From contig DGNO01000003.1 in NCBI GenBank assembly GCA_002389665.1, positions 372,001 to 436,000 on the forward strand: DNA of 64,000 bases, written 5' to 3'. The stretch is from Rhodobiaceae bacterium UBA4490. GTDB lineage: Bacteria > Pseudomonadota > Alphaproteobacteria > Parvibaculales > Parvibaculaceae. Positions 36,510 to 46,039 of this stretch are shown piece after piece (position 1 is the stretch's first letter; every line of letters begins with the position of its first letter). Under the pieces are notes generated by a model. The model had not been told where the DNA came from. It saw nothing but the letters and a program-made list of their open reading frames with translations, and did no database searches. The position numbers and the translations under genes were made by a program.

Positions 36510-37016
36510 TCAATTCAAAAACACAATCGAGGCATTGAGGAGTGTAGCATAAGCGGTCCAAAGCAGATACGGCACGAAGAGTGCGCCGGCGACCGTGTCG
36601 ATCCGCCAGAAAGCGCGCATGGTCAGCACAATGAGCACCAGCAGAAGGGCGATCTCGGCAAGCGCCCAGCCGGGAGAGCGCAGGCCGAAGAAAAGCGCGC
36701 TCCAGCCGAGATTGGCGGCAAGCTGCCCGTAGAAAAGGGCAAGCGCCGCGCCGCGCCCTCGCGCCTCCATCCGCCAGACACGCCAGGCGGCAAGCGCCAT
36801 CATCAGATAAAGCGCGGACCAGACCGGCGCGAAAACCCAATCCGGCGGATTGAACGAGGGTTTGGCGAGGGTCTGATACCAAGTTGAAACGCTCGACGCC
36901 GTCATCATGCCGCCCAGAAGGGAGACCAGCACAACGGAGGCGAGGAAAACCGCACACCCCGCCAAGCTCTGAGCGAGGCTCAACTCTCTGCGCGCCGTCT
37001 TTTCCGCCGTATTCAT
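36510..37016 (-). CDS. tspO: TspO/MBR family membrane protein
   Basis: The 168-residue protein has five hydrophobic segments in the TspO pattern, with WYQTLAKPSFNPPDWVFAPV as the tryptophan-rich loop. WSALYLMMALAAWRVW and NLGWSALFFGLRSPGWALAE are typical too. TspO binds tetrapyrroles and cholesterol-like ligands and regulates porphyrin or stress responses, including light response in related bacteria. I chose the ATG at 37016 because GGAAGGGA lies just upstream. An in-frame start farther upstream would add 15 polar residues. It stands alone between the Nudix and TetR genes. Confidence 0.93.
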   Translation of the reverse strand: MNTAEKTARRELSLAQSLAGCAVFLASVVLVSLLGGMMTASSVSTWYQTLAKPSFNPPDWVFAPVWSALYLMMALAAWRVWRMEARGRGAALALFYGQLAANLGWSALFFGLRSPGWALAEIALLLVLIVLTMRAFWRIDTVAGALFVPYLLWTAYATLLNASIVFLN

Positions 37017-37168
37017 GCCTTCCCTTCCTTTCTTGCCGCCGCTCATCGCGCCGCCGCGCAAGGCGGGCGCTGCGTCACACCCTCATACAAGTTAGGCGTA
37101 CCCGCCTTCGCGTCCAGAGGCAGGATGATTGCATTTTTGCGCGCCTTTCCGGCCTTTTCTTTCGGGAA

Positions 37169-37184
37169 GATAGTTGCCACTATC
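37169..37184. promoter_or_regulatory. Candidate operator of the AefR-like TetR gene
   Basis: GATAGT (37169-37174) and ACTATC (37179-37184) form a perfect 6 bp inverted repeat around TGCC, 26 bases before the regulator start. The position fits autorepression. Confidence 0.5.
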
Positions 37185-37209
37185 GGGCACCTGAAAAACG
37201 AGAGTTGCC

Positions 37210-37821
37210 ATGAGTCCCGCCGGTCCGATTAAAAAGAAAAGAACGCAAATCCTGGACGCCGCCGCGCATCTCTTTGCAACGCAGGGCTATTCCGGCACGA
37301 GCGTGGAGGAAATCGCCCGCCTCGCCAAGGTAGCGAAACCCACGGTCTATAGTCATTTCGAAGGCAAGCGCGATGTGCTCGAAGCCTTGCTTCAGGCGCG
37401 CACGGAAGAAATGACGACCTATTTCAGCCAGCTTGAAATCAAGGGCGAAAGCCCGGAGAAGGTCGTGACCGCCATTATCGAGGTCATGGCGGATGTCCTC
37501 TCGCGCGAGGAGACAATCGGCATTTACCGCATGCTTGCCGTGGAAGGCGCGCGCGACCCGGAACTTGCCAAGGCCTATCTCGCCAAGGCGGAAAATTCCG
37601 TGGAAGTCTGGATCGAGAGTTATCTCGCCAAACAGGCCAAGGCGGGACAGCTGCGCATCGAAGATCCGGCCTGGGCAACCTATACGCTCTTGCAGATGAC
37701 CAAGGGCAAGCTGATGTTCAAACCGCTATTCGGTCTCGCCAAACCGCCGAGCAAGCGGGAAGTGAACAAGCATGTGCGCCAATGCGTCGCTTTCTTCCTC
37801 GATATCTGGAAAGTCAGATAG
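37210..37821 (+). CDS. TetR-family regulator with AefR-like C-terminal domain
   Basis: The 203-residue protein has an N-terminal TetR HTH (residues about 10-60: [20 protein letters not shown], then [20 protein letters not shown]). The C-terminal half ([20 protein letters not shown]) resembles the AefR-like domain. It probably represses efflux or its own gene. It converges on the RND pump gene, overlapping by 8 bases. A palindrome lies upstream, so autoregulation is likely. The ligand is unknown. Confidence 0.9.
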   Translation: MSPAGPIKKKRTQILDAAAHLFATQGYSGTSVEEIARLAKVAKPTVYSHFEGKRDVLEALLQARTEEMTTYFSQLEIKGESPEKVVTAIIEVMADVLSREETIGIYRMLAVEGARDPELAKAYLAKAENSVEVWIESYLAKQAKAGQLRIEDPAWATYTLLQMTKGKLMFKPLFGLAKPPSKREVNKHVRQCVAFFLDIWKVR

Positions 37822-40800
37822 TCTCTTTAACCCGTTTCCGGCTGACCAGCGTGAAGAGCCAGGGCACGAAGAGCGTCGCGATAAAGGTCGAGGCAAGCAT
37901 GCCGCCGATGACGCCCGTGCCGATGGAATGACGGCTCGCGGCGCCTGCCCCGCTCGATATGGCAAGCGGCACCACGCCCAAAACGAAAGCAAGCGAGGTC
38001 ATGACGATGGGCCGGAAACGCAGACGCGCGCCTTCGATGGCCGCTTCGGCAAGGTCCATCCCTTCCTTCGATTTCATGTAAGCGAATTCGACGATCAGAA
38101 TGGCGTTCTTCGCCGACAGGCCGATCAGCGTCACCAGGCCGATCTGGAAATAGACGTCATTGTTCAGCCCGCGCAGCCAGACCGCAAGAATGGCGCCGAA
38201 AATCGCAAACGGCACGGCCAGCACGACGGCAAGCGGCAGCGACCAGCGTTCATAAAGCGCGGCCAGAATGAGAAAGACCATGACAAGGCCCATGGCGAAG
38301 GCAAGGAAAGAGGAAGAGCCCACCATCTTTTCCTGGTAAGCCGAGCCCGTCCAGGCGATGGAGAAATTGCCCGTGATGACTTCCGCCGCCACTTCATCGA
38401 TGGCCGCCAGCGCTTCGCCGGAAGAATAGCCCGGCGCGGGCGAGCCCAGCACTTTGGCGGCCGGGAAGATGTTGAAGCGGTCGAGCTGCGAGACGCCGGC
38501 AATGCGTTCGGCTTTGACGAGCTCGTTGACCGGGATCATCTCGCCGCTTCCCGAGCGCACGAAAACCTGCTTCAGATCTTCGGCGCGCTGGCGGAAGGCC
38601 GTTTCAGATTGCAGATTGACCTTGAAGGTGCGCCCATAAAGCGTGAAATCGTTCACATAGAGCGAGCCCACGGTGCTTTGCAGCGTCTCGAAGATCAGCG
38701 TCAGCGGCACGCCGAGCGCTTTGGCTTTCTCGCGGTCGACATCGAGCCGGTATTGCGGCACATCGGCTGAGAAGGTCGTCGCAACCTTGGCAAGCTCCGG
38801 GCGCTCGTTCGCCTTTTCGACGAAGCGGTTCGCCATTTCCTGCAGCCGGTCGAGGCCGCCGCCGGAACGGTCCTGCACATAAAGTTCGAAGCCACCCGTC
38901 GTGCTCATACCGCGAATGGGCGGCGGGTTGAGCGCGAAGATCGAGGCGTCCTTGATGTCGCCCATCAGCCCGACAAGACGGGGAGCAAGTTCTTCCGCCC
39001 CCTCACCCGCGCCCGTGCGCTCGGACCAGTCTTTCAACGTTACGAAGGAAACGAGACTGTCTGTCTTCTGCCCGCCTGCCGTCACATCGAAACCGGCAAA
39101 GGTGGTGACTTCATCGATTTCCCGCTGCGCCAGAAGCCGCTCCGTCGCGCTATCGGCCACCTTGATCGTACGGTCGAGCGAGGCGGCGGGCGGCAGCGAG
39201 CCCAGCACGAAGACATAGCCTTGATCTTCATTGGGAACGAGACTGCCGGGCACACGCCAGAAAAGCGCGAGCGTCAGCCCCGCCACGACGCAAAAGCCAA
39301 TGGCCGCAATCACCTGGCGGTTCAGAAGCCAGGCGACACCGCGCGTATAAGCTTCCGTCAGCCGGTCGAAGGCCTCGTTGAACTTGTGAAAAAGCGGATG
39401 GCCCGCCGTTTCATCCGCCGCCAGCAACGCGCAGAGCGTCGGCGTCAAAGTCAGCGCGACAAAGCCGGAAATCGCGACGGAGACGGCAATGGTGATCGCG
39501 AATTGCTGATACATGCCCCCCGTCAATCCGCCCATGAAACCAACCGGCACAAAGACCGCGCAGAGAACGAGCACGATGGCGATGACGGGGCCGGAGACTT
39601 CCTTCATCGCCTTGATCGCTGCTTCGCGCGGGGTCAGTTTTTCGGTGCGCAGAATACGTTCGAAATTTTCCAGCACCACGATCGCATCGTCCACCACGAT
39701 GCCGATGGCCAGCACCATGCCGAATAGCGTCAGAAGATTGATGGAAAAACCGAGAAGATACATGCCCGCAAAGGTGCCGATGATAGAAACGGGAATGGCC
39801 AGAAGCGGAATGATCGTCGCGCGCACGCTTTGCAGGAATAGAAAGACCACGGCAATGACGAGGACGATGGCCTCGATCAGCGTCATGATCACTTCCTGGA
39901 TGGAAACTTCCACGAATTTCGTCGTATCGAAGGGTACTGCGAAAGAGAGCCCTTCGGGGAAATTGGCCGACAGCGTCTCCATGCGCGCATTGACGGCGCC
40001 TGCCACATCGAGCGCATTGGCGCCCGGCTGCATGAAAATGCCGATGGCAACGGAGGGCTTGCCGTTATAGGTCGCCTGAAAAGAATAATCCTGCGCGCCA
40101 AGCTCGATGCGGGCGACGTCTTTAAGGCGCAGCGCAGCGCCCGTCTCATCGGACCGCAGAATGATATTGCCGAAGGCTTCCGGCGTGTTGAGGCGCGAGG
40201 GCGTGATGACAGAATAGGTGAACTCGATCTCGCTCGATACGGGTTCGGCGCCGAAGCGCCCGGCGGCAAATTGCGCATTCTGTTCGCGGATAGCGGCGGC
40301 AACGTCGGTCGGCGTCAGCTCGAAGCGCGCCAGAATGTCCGGGCGCAACCAGATACGCATCGAGTAATCTTTGGCGCCGAAAAGGCGCACATCCCCCACC
40401 CCCGGCACGCGCTTCAAATCGTCCACCACATTCAGCAGCGCATAGTTGGAAATAAAGATCGGGTCATGCCCCTCATTCGAGGAGGACATGGTGATCACTT
40501 CCAGAATGGAGCTCGAGCGTTTATCGACGCGCACCGCCTGGCGGCGCACTTCTTCGGGCAGCGTCGTGAGCGCGCGCTGCACGCGGTTATTCACATCGAT
40601 GGTCGCCTGATCGGGATCGGTGCCAACTTCGAACGTGATCGTGATGGAAAGATTGCCCGCGCTCGAACTTGTCGAGGACATATAAAGCATGCCTTCGACA
40701 CCGTTGATCTGCTGTTCGAGGGGCGCGGCCACGGTTTCGGCGATGACGCCGGCACTTGCGCCCGGATAGCTTGCAGAAACCACGATCTGCGGCGGCACGA

Positions 40801-40915
40801 TATTCGGGTATTGCTCGATGGGCAGCACGCGCATGGCCAGAAGCCCGACCAGCACGATGATGATGGAAAGGACGGAAGCAAAGACGGGACGGTCGATAAA
40901 AAATCTGGCGATCAT
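37814..40915 (-). CDS. RND multidrug efflux pump, inner-membrane transporter (AcrB/MexB type)
   Basis: The 1033-residue protein begins [20 protein letters not shown], the hallmark HAE1-RND start. It has the 12-segment layout with two large periplasmic loops. The proton-relay motif is seen in [20 protein letters not shown] with two Asp in the fourth membrane segment. The GxxGxxxR-like [13 protein letters not shown] region and the end [18 protein letters not shown] are also typical. It exports drugs, solvents or bile-like compounds using the proton gradient with an adaptor and outer-membrane channel. Its start overlaps the adaptor stop by 4 bases. No outer-membrane factor gene follows here. Confidence 0.96.
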   Translation of the reverse strand: MIARFFIDRPVFASVLSIIIVLVGLLAMRVLPIEQYPNIVPPQIVVSASYPGASAGVIAETVAAPLEQQINGVEGMLYMSSTSSSAGNLSITITFEVGTDPDQATIDVNNRVQRALTTLPEEVRRQAVRVDKRSSSILEVITMSSSNEGHDPIFISNYALLNVVDDLKRVPGVGDVRLFGAKDYSMRIWLRPDILARFELTPTDVAAAIREQNAQFAAGRFGAEPVSSEIEFTYSVITPSRLNTPEAFGNIILRSDETGAALRLKDVARIELGAQDYSFQATYNGKPSVAIGIFMQPGANALDVAGAVNARMETLSANFPEGLSFAVPFDTTKFVEVSIQEVIMTLIEAIVLVIAVVFLFLQSVRATIIPLLAIPVSIIGTFAGMYLLGFSINLLTLFGMVLAIGIVVDDAIVVLENFERILRTEKLTPREAAIKAMKEVSGPVIAIVLVLCAVFVPVGFMGGLTGGMYQQFAITIAVSVAISGFVALTLTPTLCALLAADETAGHPLFHKFNEAFDRLTEAYTRGVAWLLNRQVIAAIGFCVVAGLTLALFWRVPGSLVPNEDQGYVFVLGSLPPAASLDRTIKVADSATERLLAQREIDEVTTFAGFDVTAGGQKTDSLVSFVTLKDWSERTGAGEGAEELAPRLVGLMGDIKDASIFALNPPPIRGMSTTGGFELYVQDRSGGGLDRLQEMANRFVEKANERPELAKVATTFSADVPQYRLDVDREKAKALGVPLTLIFETLQSTVGSLYVNDFTLYGRTFKVNLQSETAFRQRAEDLKQVFVRSGSGEMIPVNELVKAERIAGVSQLDRFNIFPAAKVLGSPAPGYSSGEALAAIDEVAAEVITGNFSIAWTGSAYQEKMVGSSSFLAFAMGLVMVFLILAALYERWSLPLAVVLAVPFAIFGAILAVWLRGLNNDVYFQIGLVTLIGLSAKNAILIVEFAYMKSKEGMDLAEAAIEGARLRFRPIVMTSLAFVLGVVPLAISSGAGAASRHSIGTGVIGGMLASTFIATLFVPWLFTLVSRKRVKETI

Positions 40916-42147
40916 TGCACGGCCGTTCCGTTTTCCTCTTCAGCCACTTTCTTTTCTGCGCCTGCGCTCTCTTTTGCCAGATTATCCTCGGGCGCGACCG
41001 CGCCCGGTCCATTGTCGATGACGACCTGCGTGCCCGGATGCACCTTCACCACACCCTCTGTAACGATGCGCTCGCCCGCTTTCAGGCCCGCCTTGATCAC
41101 CCAAAGATCATCCAGTTCCTCGCCCAGCGTGACGGAGCGGCGGATGGCTTTGTTATCTTCACCGATGACGTAGACATAAGCGCCGTCGGCGGCCTGCATC
41201 AGCGCGCGCTTGGGAATGGCGATGGCGTCCTTGATGGTCAGGCCCGAGACAAGCAGCGTAACGAACTGGCCCGGCACCAGCACCCCGTCCGGATTGCCGA
41301 GAATGGCGCGGGCGCGGATCGTGCCCGTGGAAGTGTCGACCGTGTTGTCGGTGAAGTCCACATAGCCTTCCCCGGCATAATATTCACCGCTGCCGAAACG
41401 CACGCGCACCGAGTAGCGCTCGTTTTCCGGCTCTTCGATGCGGCCCGAAACGATTTGCTGGCGCAAGGAGGCCGCTTCCGTCGCCGCATAGGAAAAGTTT
41501 ACATAGACCGGATCGAGCTGCGTCATCGTGGTGAGAAGCGAACGGTCGGGCCCGGTGCCGATCAGGCTGCCTTCGGAGACTTCCTCACGGCCCGTTGCGC
41601 CGGTGATCGGCGCGCGCACGGTCGTGTAACTCAGGTTCAGCTCCGCAGTTTCCAGTTTCGCGGCGGCGTCCTGCACCAGGCTGCGCGCGGTTTCCAGATC
41701 CGCCAGCGCCTCGTCCCGGCGCTGCGCGCTCACCGTGCCTTGCTTATGGAGCGAGCGGATGCGCTCCCAGCTCCGCTCGGCGCGTTTCAGATTGGCCTTT
41801 TCCTGGCCGAGCCGGGCCTTGGCGCTTTCCAGCTCCGATTCGTAAGGGGCGGGATCGATGAGGAAGAGCACATCGCCTTCCTTGACCACGCTGCCTTCCT
41901 GATATTCGCGCGACAGCAGAATGCCTTCGACACGCGCGCGCACCTCGACGGATTTATAGCCTGCGACGCGGCCGGGATATTCCATGACAAGCGGGCGCGA
42001 GAGCGCCTTGACCGCCTGCACATCCACATGCGGCATGGGCGGGCCTTTTGCCTGATCGGCACTCTCCTCGCAGGCGGCGAGCAAGGGGAGAGCCAGAAGC
42101 AGCGCCGCGAATTTCGTCCGTATGCACATATTCTGATGGGGAGCCAT
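40912..42147 (-). CDS. RND efflux periplasmic adaptor lipoprotein (MexA/AcrA type)
   Basis: The 411-residue protein has a lipoprotein signal ending LALPLLAAC with Cys26. The biotinyl-lipoyl barrel, alpha-hairpin and beta-barrel of membrane fusion proteins follow: [58 protein letters not shown]. The alpha-hairpin spans roughly residues 110-170. It links the RND pump to an outer-membrane channel. The ATG at 42147 is used; the ATG at 42129 (MCIRTKF) is an equally good start. It leads the operon and is divergent from the TetR gene at 42322. Confidence 0.95.
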   Translation of the reverse strand: MAPHQNMCIRTKFAALLLALPLLAACEESADQAKGPPMPHVDVQAVKALSRPLVMEYPGRVAGYKSVEVRARVEGILLSREYQEGSVVKEGDVLFLIDPAPYESELESAKARLGQEKANLKRAERSWERIRSLHKQGTVSAQRRDEALADLETARSLVQDAAAKLETAELNLSYTTVRAPITGATGREEVSEGSLIGTGPDRSLLTTMTQLDPVYVNFSYAATEAASLRQQIVSGRIEEPENERYSVRVRFGSGEYYAGEGYVDFTDNTVDTSTGTIRARAILGNPDGVLVPGQFVTLLVSGLTIKDAIAIPKRALMQAADGAYVYVIGEDNKAIRRSVTLGEELDDLWVIKAGLKAGERIVTEGVVKVHPGTQVVIDNGPGAVAPEDNLAKESAGAEKKVAEEENGTAVQ

Positions 42148-42250
42148 AAAGCGTGGGACTCCTGACGCGTTGGGGTTTGGGGGAGAACACGATCCGTTCG
42201 TGACGCAACGTAACCGTGAGACGCCTCAGGAGTCCCGTTGACTTATACAA

Positions 42251-42264
42251 ACATACATGTATGT
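42251..42264. promoter_or_regulatory. AcrR-type operator palindrome between the RND operon and TetR gene
   Basis: ACATACATGTATGT is a perfect 14 bp palindrome. The half-site resembles the AcrR operator core TACATACATT...ATGTATGTA. It overlaps the -10 box of the RND promoter, so a bound TetR protein would block the pump operon. Confidence 0.8.
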
Positions 42265-42288
42265 ATGTTTTTAACTTCCACCTGTCAA
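42260..42288 (-). promoter_or_regulatory. Promoter of the RND efflux operon
   Basis: On the minus strand TTGACA (42288-42283) is followed after 17 bases by TACATA (42265-42260), which lies in the operator palindrome. The -35 match is perfect. Confidence 0.7.
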
Positions 42289-42299
42289 GTCTATAGAAT
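42271..42299 (+). promoter_or_regulatory. Promoter of the AcrR-like TetR gene
   Basis: TTAACT (42271-42276), 17 bases, TAGAAT (42294-42299). It lies about 23 bases before the ATG and overlaps the RND promoter on the opposite strand. Confidence 0.65.
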
Positions 42300-42321
42300 A
42301 TTTTGTCCTAAAAAGCGCGAG

Positions 42322-42939
42322 ATGGTCCGAAAAACCAAAGCAGAGGCCGAAAAGACCCGAACCGAAATCCTGGATGCGGCGGAAACCGTTTTCCTGGAAA
42401 AAGGCGCGGCCTCCACCTCGCTGGAAGAGATTGCCCGGGAAGCCGGCGTCACGCGGGGGGCGGTCTATTGGCACTTTGCCAACAAGGCGGACATTATCGA
42501 CGCGCTGATCGAGCGCACCCGCTTTCCCCAGCAAGACACGATCGCCCGGATTGCCGAGGGCGACGGCGAGGATGCGGCCCTGGCCCTCGAGGCCATCGAA
42601 AAGGCCTGTTTCGACTCTCTCAATCTCATCATCGACGATCCGCAGCGCCAGCGGGTGCAAACCATCGTTCTTTTGCGCATGGAAGCGCTCGGCGATGCGC
42701 TGGAGCGCCGCGTCGCCTATAACCGCACCATGCGGCAGACCTTTACCCGCGCCTTTGAAGTGGCGCATGCTCAAACGCCGCTGGCCGGCAATTGGACGCC
42801 GCGCCTTGCCGCTTACGCCGCCTCCACCATGATGCAAGGAATGGTGCGCGAATGGCTGGAAGACCCGGAGCGCTTCGACCTGCGCACGGATGGGTTATCT
42901 TGCCTCAGATCGCTCTTTGCTTCCTTCAAGGGCGAGTAG
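42322..42939 (+). CDS. TetR-family regulator, AcrR/TtgR-like
   Basis: The 205-residue protein has a TetR HTH in RTEILDAAETVFLEKGAAST and VTRGAVYWHFANKADIIDAL, the AcrR/TtgR-type wording. A C-terminal domain (FTRAFEVAHAQTPLAGNWTP) follows. It is divergent from the RND operon and should repress both through the shared palindrome, with induction by pump substrates. I chose the ATG at 42322 after AAAGCGCGAG. An in-frame start 84 bases earlier lies in the promoter region. A hydrolase gene follows 37 bases later. Confidence 0.93.
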   Translation: MVRKTKAEAEKTRTEILDAAETVFLEKGAASTSLEEIAREAGVTRGAVYWHFANKADIIDALIERTRFPQQDTIARIAEGDGEDAALALEAIEKACFDSLNLIIDDPQRQRVQTIVLLRMEALGDALERRVAYNRTMRQTFTRAFEVAHAQTPLAGNWTPRLAAYAASTMMQGMVREWLEDPERFDLRTDGLSCLRSLFASFKGE

Positions 42940-42976
42940 CCACGAAAAAGCGCGGGCCGCGCGCGGGGAGGTCACT

Positions 42977-44089
42977 ATGAGCGACAACACAGGCAGCGAA
43001 GAGGAGATGCTGGAGGCGATCACCGCGCTCGTGCCCCCGCTTCTCAATGCCATGGACGCGCTTTCCTTTCTCGCCCGCCGCCTCCATCCGCCGAAACTGG
43101 CAGAACTGATCGACGCGGTCGGCCCGGTGGATGCGCCGGTGCGCGAAGGGCTTGCCGCATTCCAGGCGCAAAACTGGCCGGAACATCTCACCCGTTTTGC
43201 CGAGCAGGTGGCGCTTGCCGCCGAAACGGCGCTCAAGGCATTCGACGGGCTGCATGCCGCCGCGGAGAATGCGCGCAAAGGCGCCCCCGATGCGGTTTTT
43301 TCTACCTACCGGGCGTTGCGCTATATGAGCCGCGCTTTCGAGGCGCTTTATCCGGTGGCCGCGATCCTGCCGCCGGTCAGCCGCTTCTTCCTAGATGAAG
43401 AGTACCGGGGCGATGAAAAACGCTCCGCCGCGCTTTCCGGCCCCCAGGCGCTACGGGACAATGTCGGACTTTTGCACGGGGAAAACGAAAAGCACCAGCG
43501 CGGCGGCTTTTCGCTTTATGTGCCCGAAGACTTTTCACCGGAGAAAAAATATCCGCTCATCGTGGCGCTGCATGGCGGCAGCGGCCATGGGCGCGATTTT
43601 GTCTGGAGCTGGCTCTTTCATGCCCGCGCGCGCGGGCTCATGGTGCTTGCCCCCACCGCCCGCACCGATACCTGGGCGCTGACGGGCGATGACATCGACA
43701 CGCCCAATATCATGCGCTTTTTGGATTTCGTGAAAGCCCGCTGGCCCATCGATGAGGAAAAGATGCTGCTGACCGGCATGAGCGACGGCGGCACCTTCTG
43801 CTATGTAAGCGGGCTTCTGGAAGGCTCGCCCTTCACGCATCTGGCTCCCGTCTCCGCCGCTTTTCATCCGCTTCTGGCGGAGGCGGCAAGCCCTGAGCGC
43901 CTTGCGGACCTGCCCATCCGCCTCACCCATGGCAGTCTCGACTGGATGTTCCCCGCCCCCATGGCGCGGGAGGCGGAAACTGCCCTTGCCCGCGCCGGGG
44001 CGAGCGTCCTTCTCGATGAGATCAAGGATCTCTCCCATACCTATCCGCGCGAGGCAAACAGCCGGATTCTCGATTGGTTTCTGGGCTGA
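42977..44089 (+). CDS. Phospholipase/carboxylesterase-like alpha/beta hydrolase with N-terminal helical domain
   Basis: The 370-residue protein begins MSDNTGSEEEMLEAITALVP. Its first 150 residues are mostly helical with no clear family. From about residue 170 an alpha/beta hydrolase follows: FSLYVPEDFSPEKKYPLIVA, LHGGSGHGRDFVWSW, nucleophile elbow GMSDGG, acid in THGSLDWMFP and His in DLSHTYPREA. The catalytic triad is complete. GGGGAGGTCACT precedes the ATG. It follows the TetR gene on the same strand, so it might be coregulated. Substrate is unknown. Confidence 0.85.
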   Translation: MSDNTGSEEEMLEAITALVPPLLNAMDALSFLARRLHPPKLAELIDAVGPVDAPVREGLAAFQAQNWPEHLTRFAEQVALAAETALKAFDGLHAAAENARKGAPDAVFSTYRALRYMSRAFEALYPVAAILPPVSRFFLDEEYRGDEKRSAALSGPQALRDNVGLLHGENEKHQRGGFSLYVPEDFSPEKKYPLIVALHGGSGHGRDFVWSWLFHARARGLMVLAPTARTDTWALTGDDIDTPNIMRFLDFVKARWPIDEEKMLLTGMSDGGTFCYVSGLLEGSPFTHLAPVSAAFHPLLAEAASPERLADLPIRLTHGSLDWMFPAPMAREAETALARAGASVLLDEIKDLSHTYPREANSRILDWFLG

Positions 44090-44226
44090 AAAACGAGCGC
44101 TGCCTAGCTTTTTAACCGAATGAGACGAAACCCCCGCCCCTGACCCCCGGACGGCAGGTCAAGCCCGTCCGTTTACCTTGCGCAAAGGCTGCCCGGCTAA
44201 GCTGCAGGCAACAACAAGGGACGGAA

Positions 44227-45861
44227 ATGGGTTCTTTCTTGGCCAACTGGCGATGGACCGTACCGCGCAGATTGCTGCTGGCTTTCACGGTGCTGGCAGG
44301 CGTGATCTGCGCCAGCCTTGCCGCCACGCTCTACACCTTCGCGCATCTGCGCGAGAGCATGGCCGATGTCGCCCAGATCGTGGAAATCTCCCAAGACATT
44401 GACGAGATGGCGCAGGCCTCGCTCGGCCAAATCTCCGCCATCCGCAGCCTGCTGCTGACGGGCGAGCGGGAAAACGTTCTGCGCTTCTGGACCGCCGTCT
44501 CCCGTTTCAACGAAACGCGGGAGAGATTAGCCGCGCGCGCCTTGCCCGGCTCCATGGCCGAAGAACTCGCCAAACTGGATGCGGTCGTCAAAACCTGGCG
44601 CAAGGATACCGCCGAAGTGCAGATCGCGCTGATGCGCAATCCCTGGACCGCCGACACCGCCAAAGCCTTCGAGGCGCTGGGCCGGGGCACGCAGTTCATC
44701 GCTGCGACGGAACGGGCGGTTGGCCGGCTCAGGGAGATCGAACGGCAAACGGTGCTGCATGCGCTCGATAAGGCTTTGGGCGCGCTTTCTTCCACGGAGA
44801 TGCTGGTTCTCAGCGGTGCGATCTTTGCGCTTATTTTTGCCATTGCGGCCTGGGCCTATCTCTCCCGCGTCATTGTGCGTCCCCTGACGCAAATCGGCGC
44901 CGCCATGGAGCGGATCGAAAAACACGAAGAGAACGCCACCATTCCCTTGCAAGGAAGGCGCGATGAATTCGGCACGCTGGCACGCGGGCTTTCCTCGCTG
45001 CTCGGCGCGCTTGGGGAACGTTCCAACCGGCTGAAAAGCGCGCTGAACGATCTGCGCCAGGCACAGCGCGAACTCGTGGAAAAAGAACGGCTCGCCTCGC
45101 TGGGCGGCCTTGTTGCCGGGCTTTCTCATGAGGTCAACACGCCGCTCGGCATTGCCCGCACCTCCGCCTCCAACTTGGAAGAAGTCTTGAAGGATCTCGA
45201 AACCCAAGTGGCAGAGGGCACGCTCACCCATAGCGGCATGCTCAAAGCGCTGAGCGCCAGCCGGGAATCTGCGGACCTTGCCTTGCGCAACATTACCCGC
45301 GCCGGCGATCTCATGCGCTCCTTCAAAAGCGTGGCGGCCGATCAAAGCGAAAACCGCCGCCGCTATATCCGCCTGAAGCCTTATCTTGAAGAAGTGCTGC
45401 TCTCTCTTTCTCCGCACATCAAACTGGCGCGCGCCACGGCCCGTGTCGATTGCGAGGAAGAAACAGGCCTCGTGACGGACCCGGGCGCCTTGTCGCAGAT
45501 CCTCACCAATCTCGTCACCAACTCGCTTACGCACGGCTTCGAGGGGCGCACAGGCGGCGAGATCAAGATCGGCGCCGAGCAAACCCAGAACGGCATCTGC
45601 CTTGCCTATATGGACAATGGCGCAGGGATCGAACCTTCGGACCGCCAGCGCATCTTCGATCCGTTCTTCACGACGAAGCGGGGCCGCGGCTCCTCGGGCC
45701 TTGGTCTTCATATCGTTTATAATATCGTCACCGGCGGTCTTGGCGGAACGATTGAAGTGGAAAGCGCGCGCGGTATCGGTACCCGTTTCCTCATCACGCT
45801 GCCAAGCCCGGCTCGCGGCGAGGCGGAAGACAATCCCGGCAGCGGCGCGGCCGTGGCCTGA
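44227..45861 (+). CDS. Sensor histidine kinase, orphan, HPK4-like
   Basis: The 544-residue protein has a first membrane segment (about residues 15-37), a helical periplasmic part, a second membrane segment (about 192-213, LVLSGAIFALIFAIAAWAYL), a HAMP-like linker and a coiled coil. The kinase core follows, with His301 in VAGLSHEVNTPLGIARTSAS. N-box LVTNSLTHGF, G1 YMDNGAGI, F-box FDPFFTTKRGRGSSG and G2 GLGLHIVYNIV are present. HEVNTPLG is the HPK4 wording. It would phosphorylate a response regulator, but none is encoded nearby. It precedes the beta-glucan synthase, which could be a target (inference). Confidence 0.93.
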   Translation: MGSFLANWRWTVPRRLLLAFTVLAGVICASLAATLYTFAHLRESMADVAQIVEISQDIDEMAQASLGQISAIRSLLLTGERENVLRFWTAVSRFNETRERLAARALPGSMAEELAKLDAVVKTWRKDTAEVQIALMRNPWTADTAKAFEALGRGTQFIAATERAVGRLREIERQTVLHALDKALGALSSTEMLVLSGAIFALIFAIAAWAYLSRVIVRPLTQIGAAMERIEKHEENATIPLQGRRDEFGTLARGLSSLLGALGERSNRLKSALNDLRQAQRELVEKERLASLGGLVAGLSHEVNTPLGIARTSASNLEEVLKDLETQVAEGTLTHSGMLKALSASRESADLALRNITRAGDLMRSFKSVAADQSENRRRYIRLKPYLEEVLLSLSPHIKLARATARVDCEEETGLVTDPGALSQILTNLVTNSLTHGFEGRTGGEIKIGAEQTQNGICLAYMDNGAGIEPSDRQRIFDPFFTTKRGRGSSGLGLHIVYNIVTGGLGGTIEVESARGIGTRFLITLPSPARGEAEDNPGSGAAVA

Positions 45862-46039
45862 GCGCTCTAAGGCAGGCCCGCCCAAAACGCCTCATTTCCG
45901 GGAACAAACACTGCTTCCCTCCGTTTTTCACATGGTCTCTTTCCGCGCGGATCGGGATAACCTAAATTCGCCATAATCTGCGCGTTGAGTGCGCGCCCGT
46001 CGCGGCCCGATTTGGGCCTGCCGCAATGAAGCTTGTGAC

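Noticed and set aside
42238..42265. TTGACT-16-TATGTA as the TetR promoter at the operator
   Set aside because: The -10 match is poor. The TTAACT-17-TAGAAT pair at 42271-42299 is better placed and was used instead.
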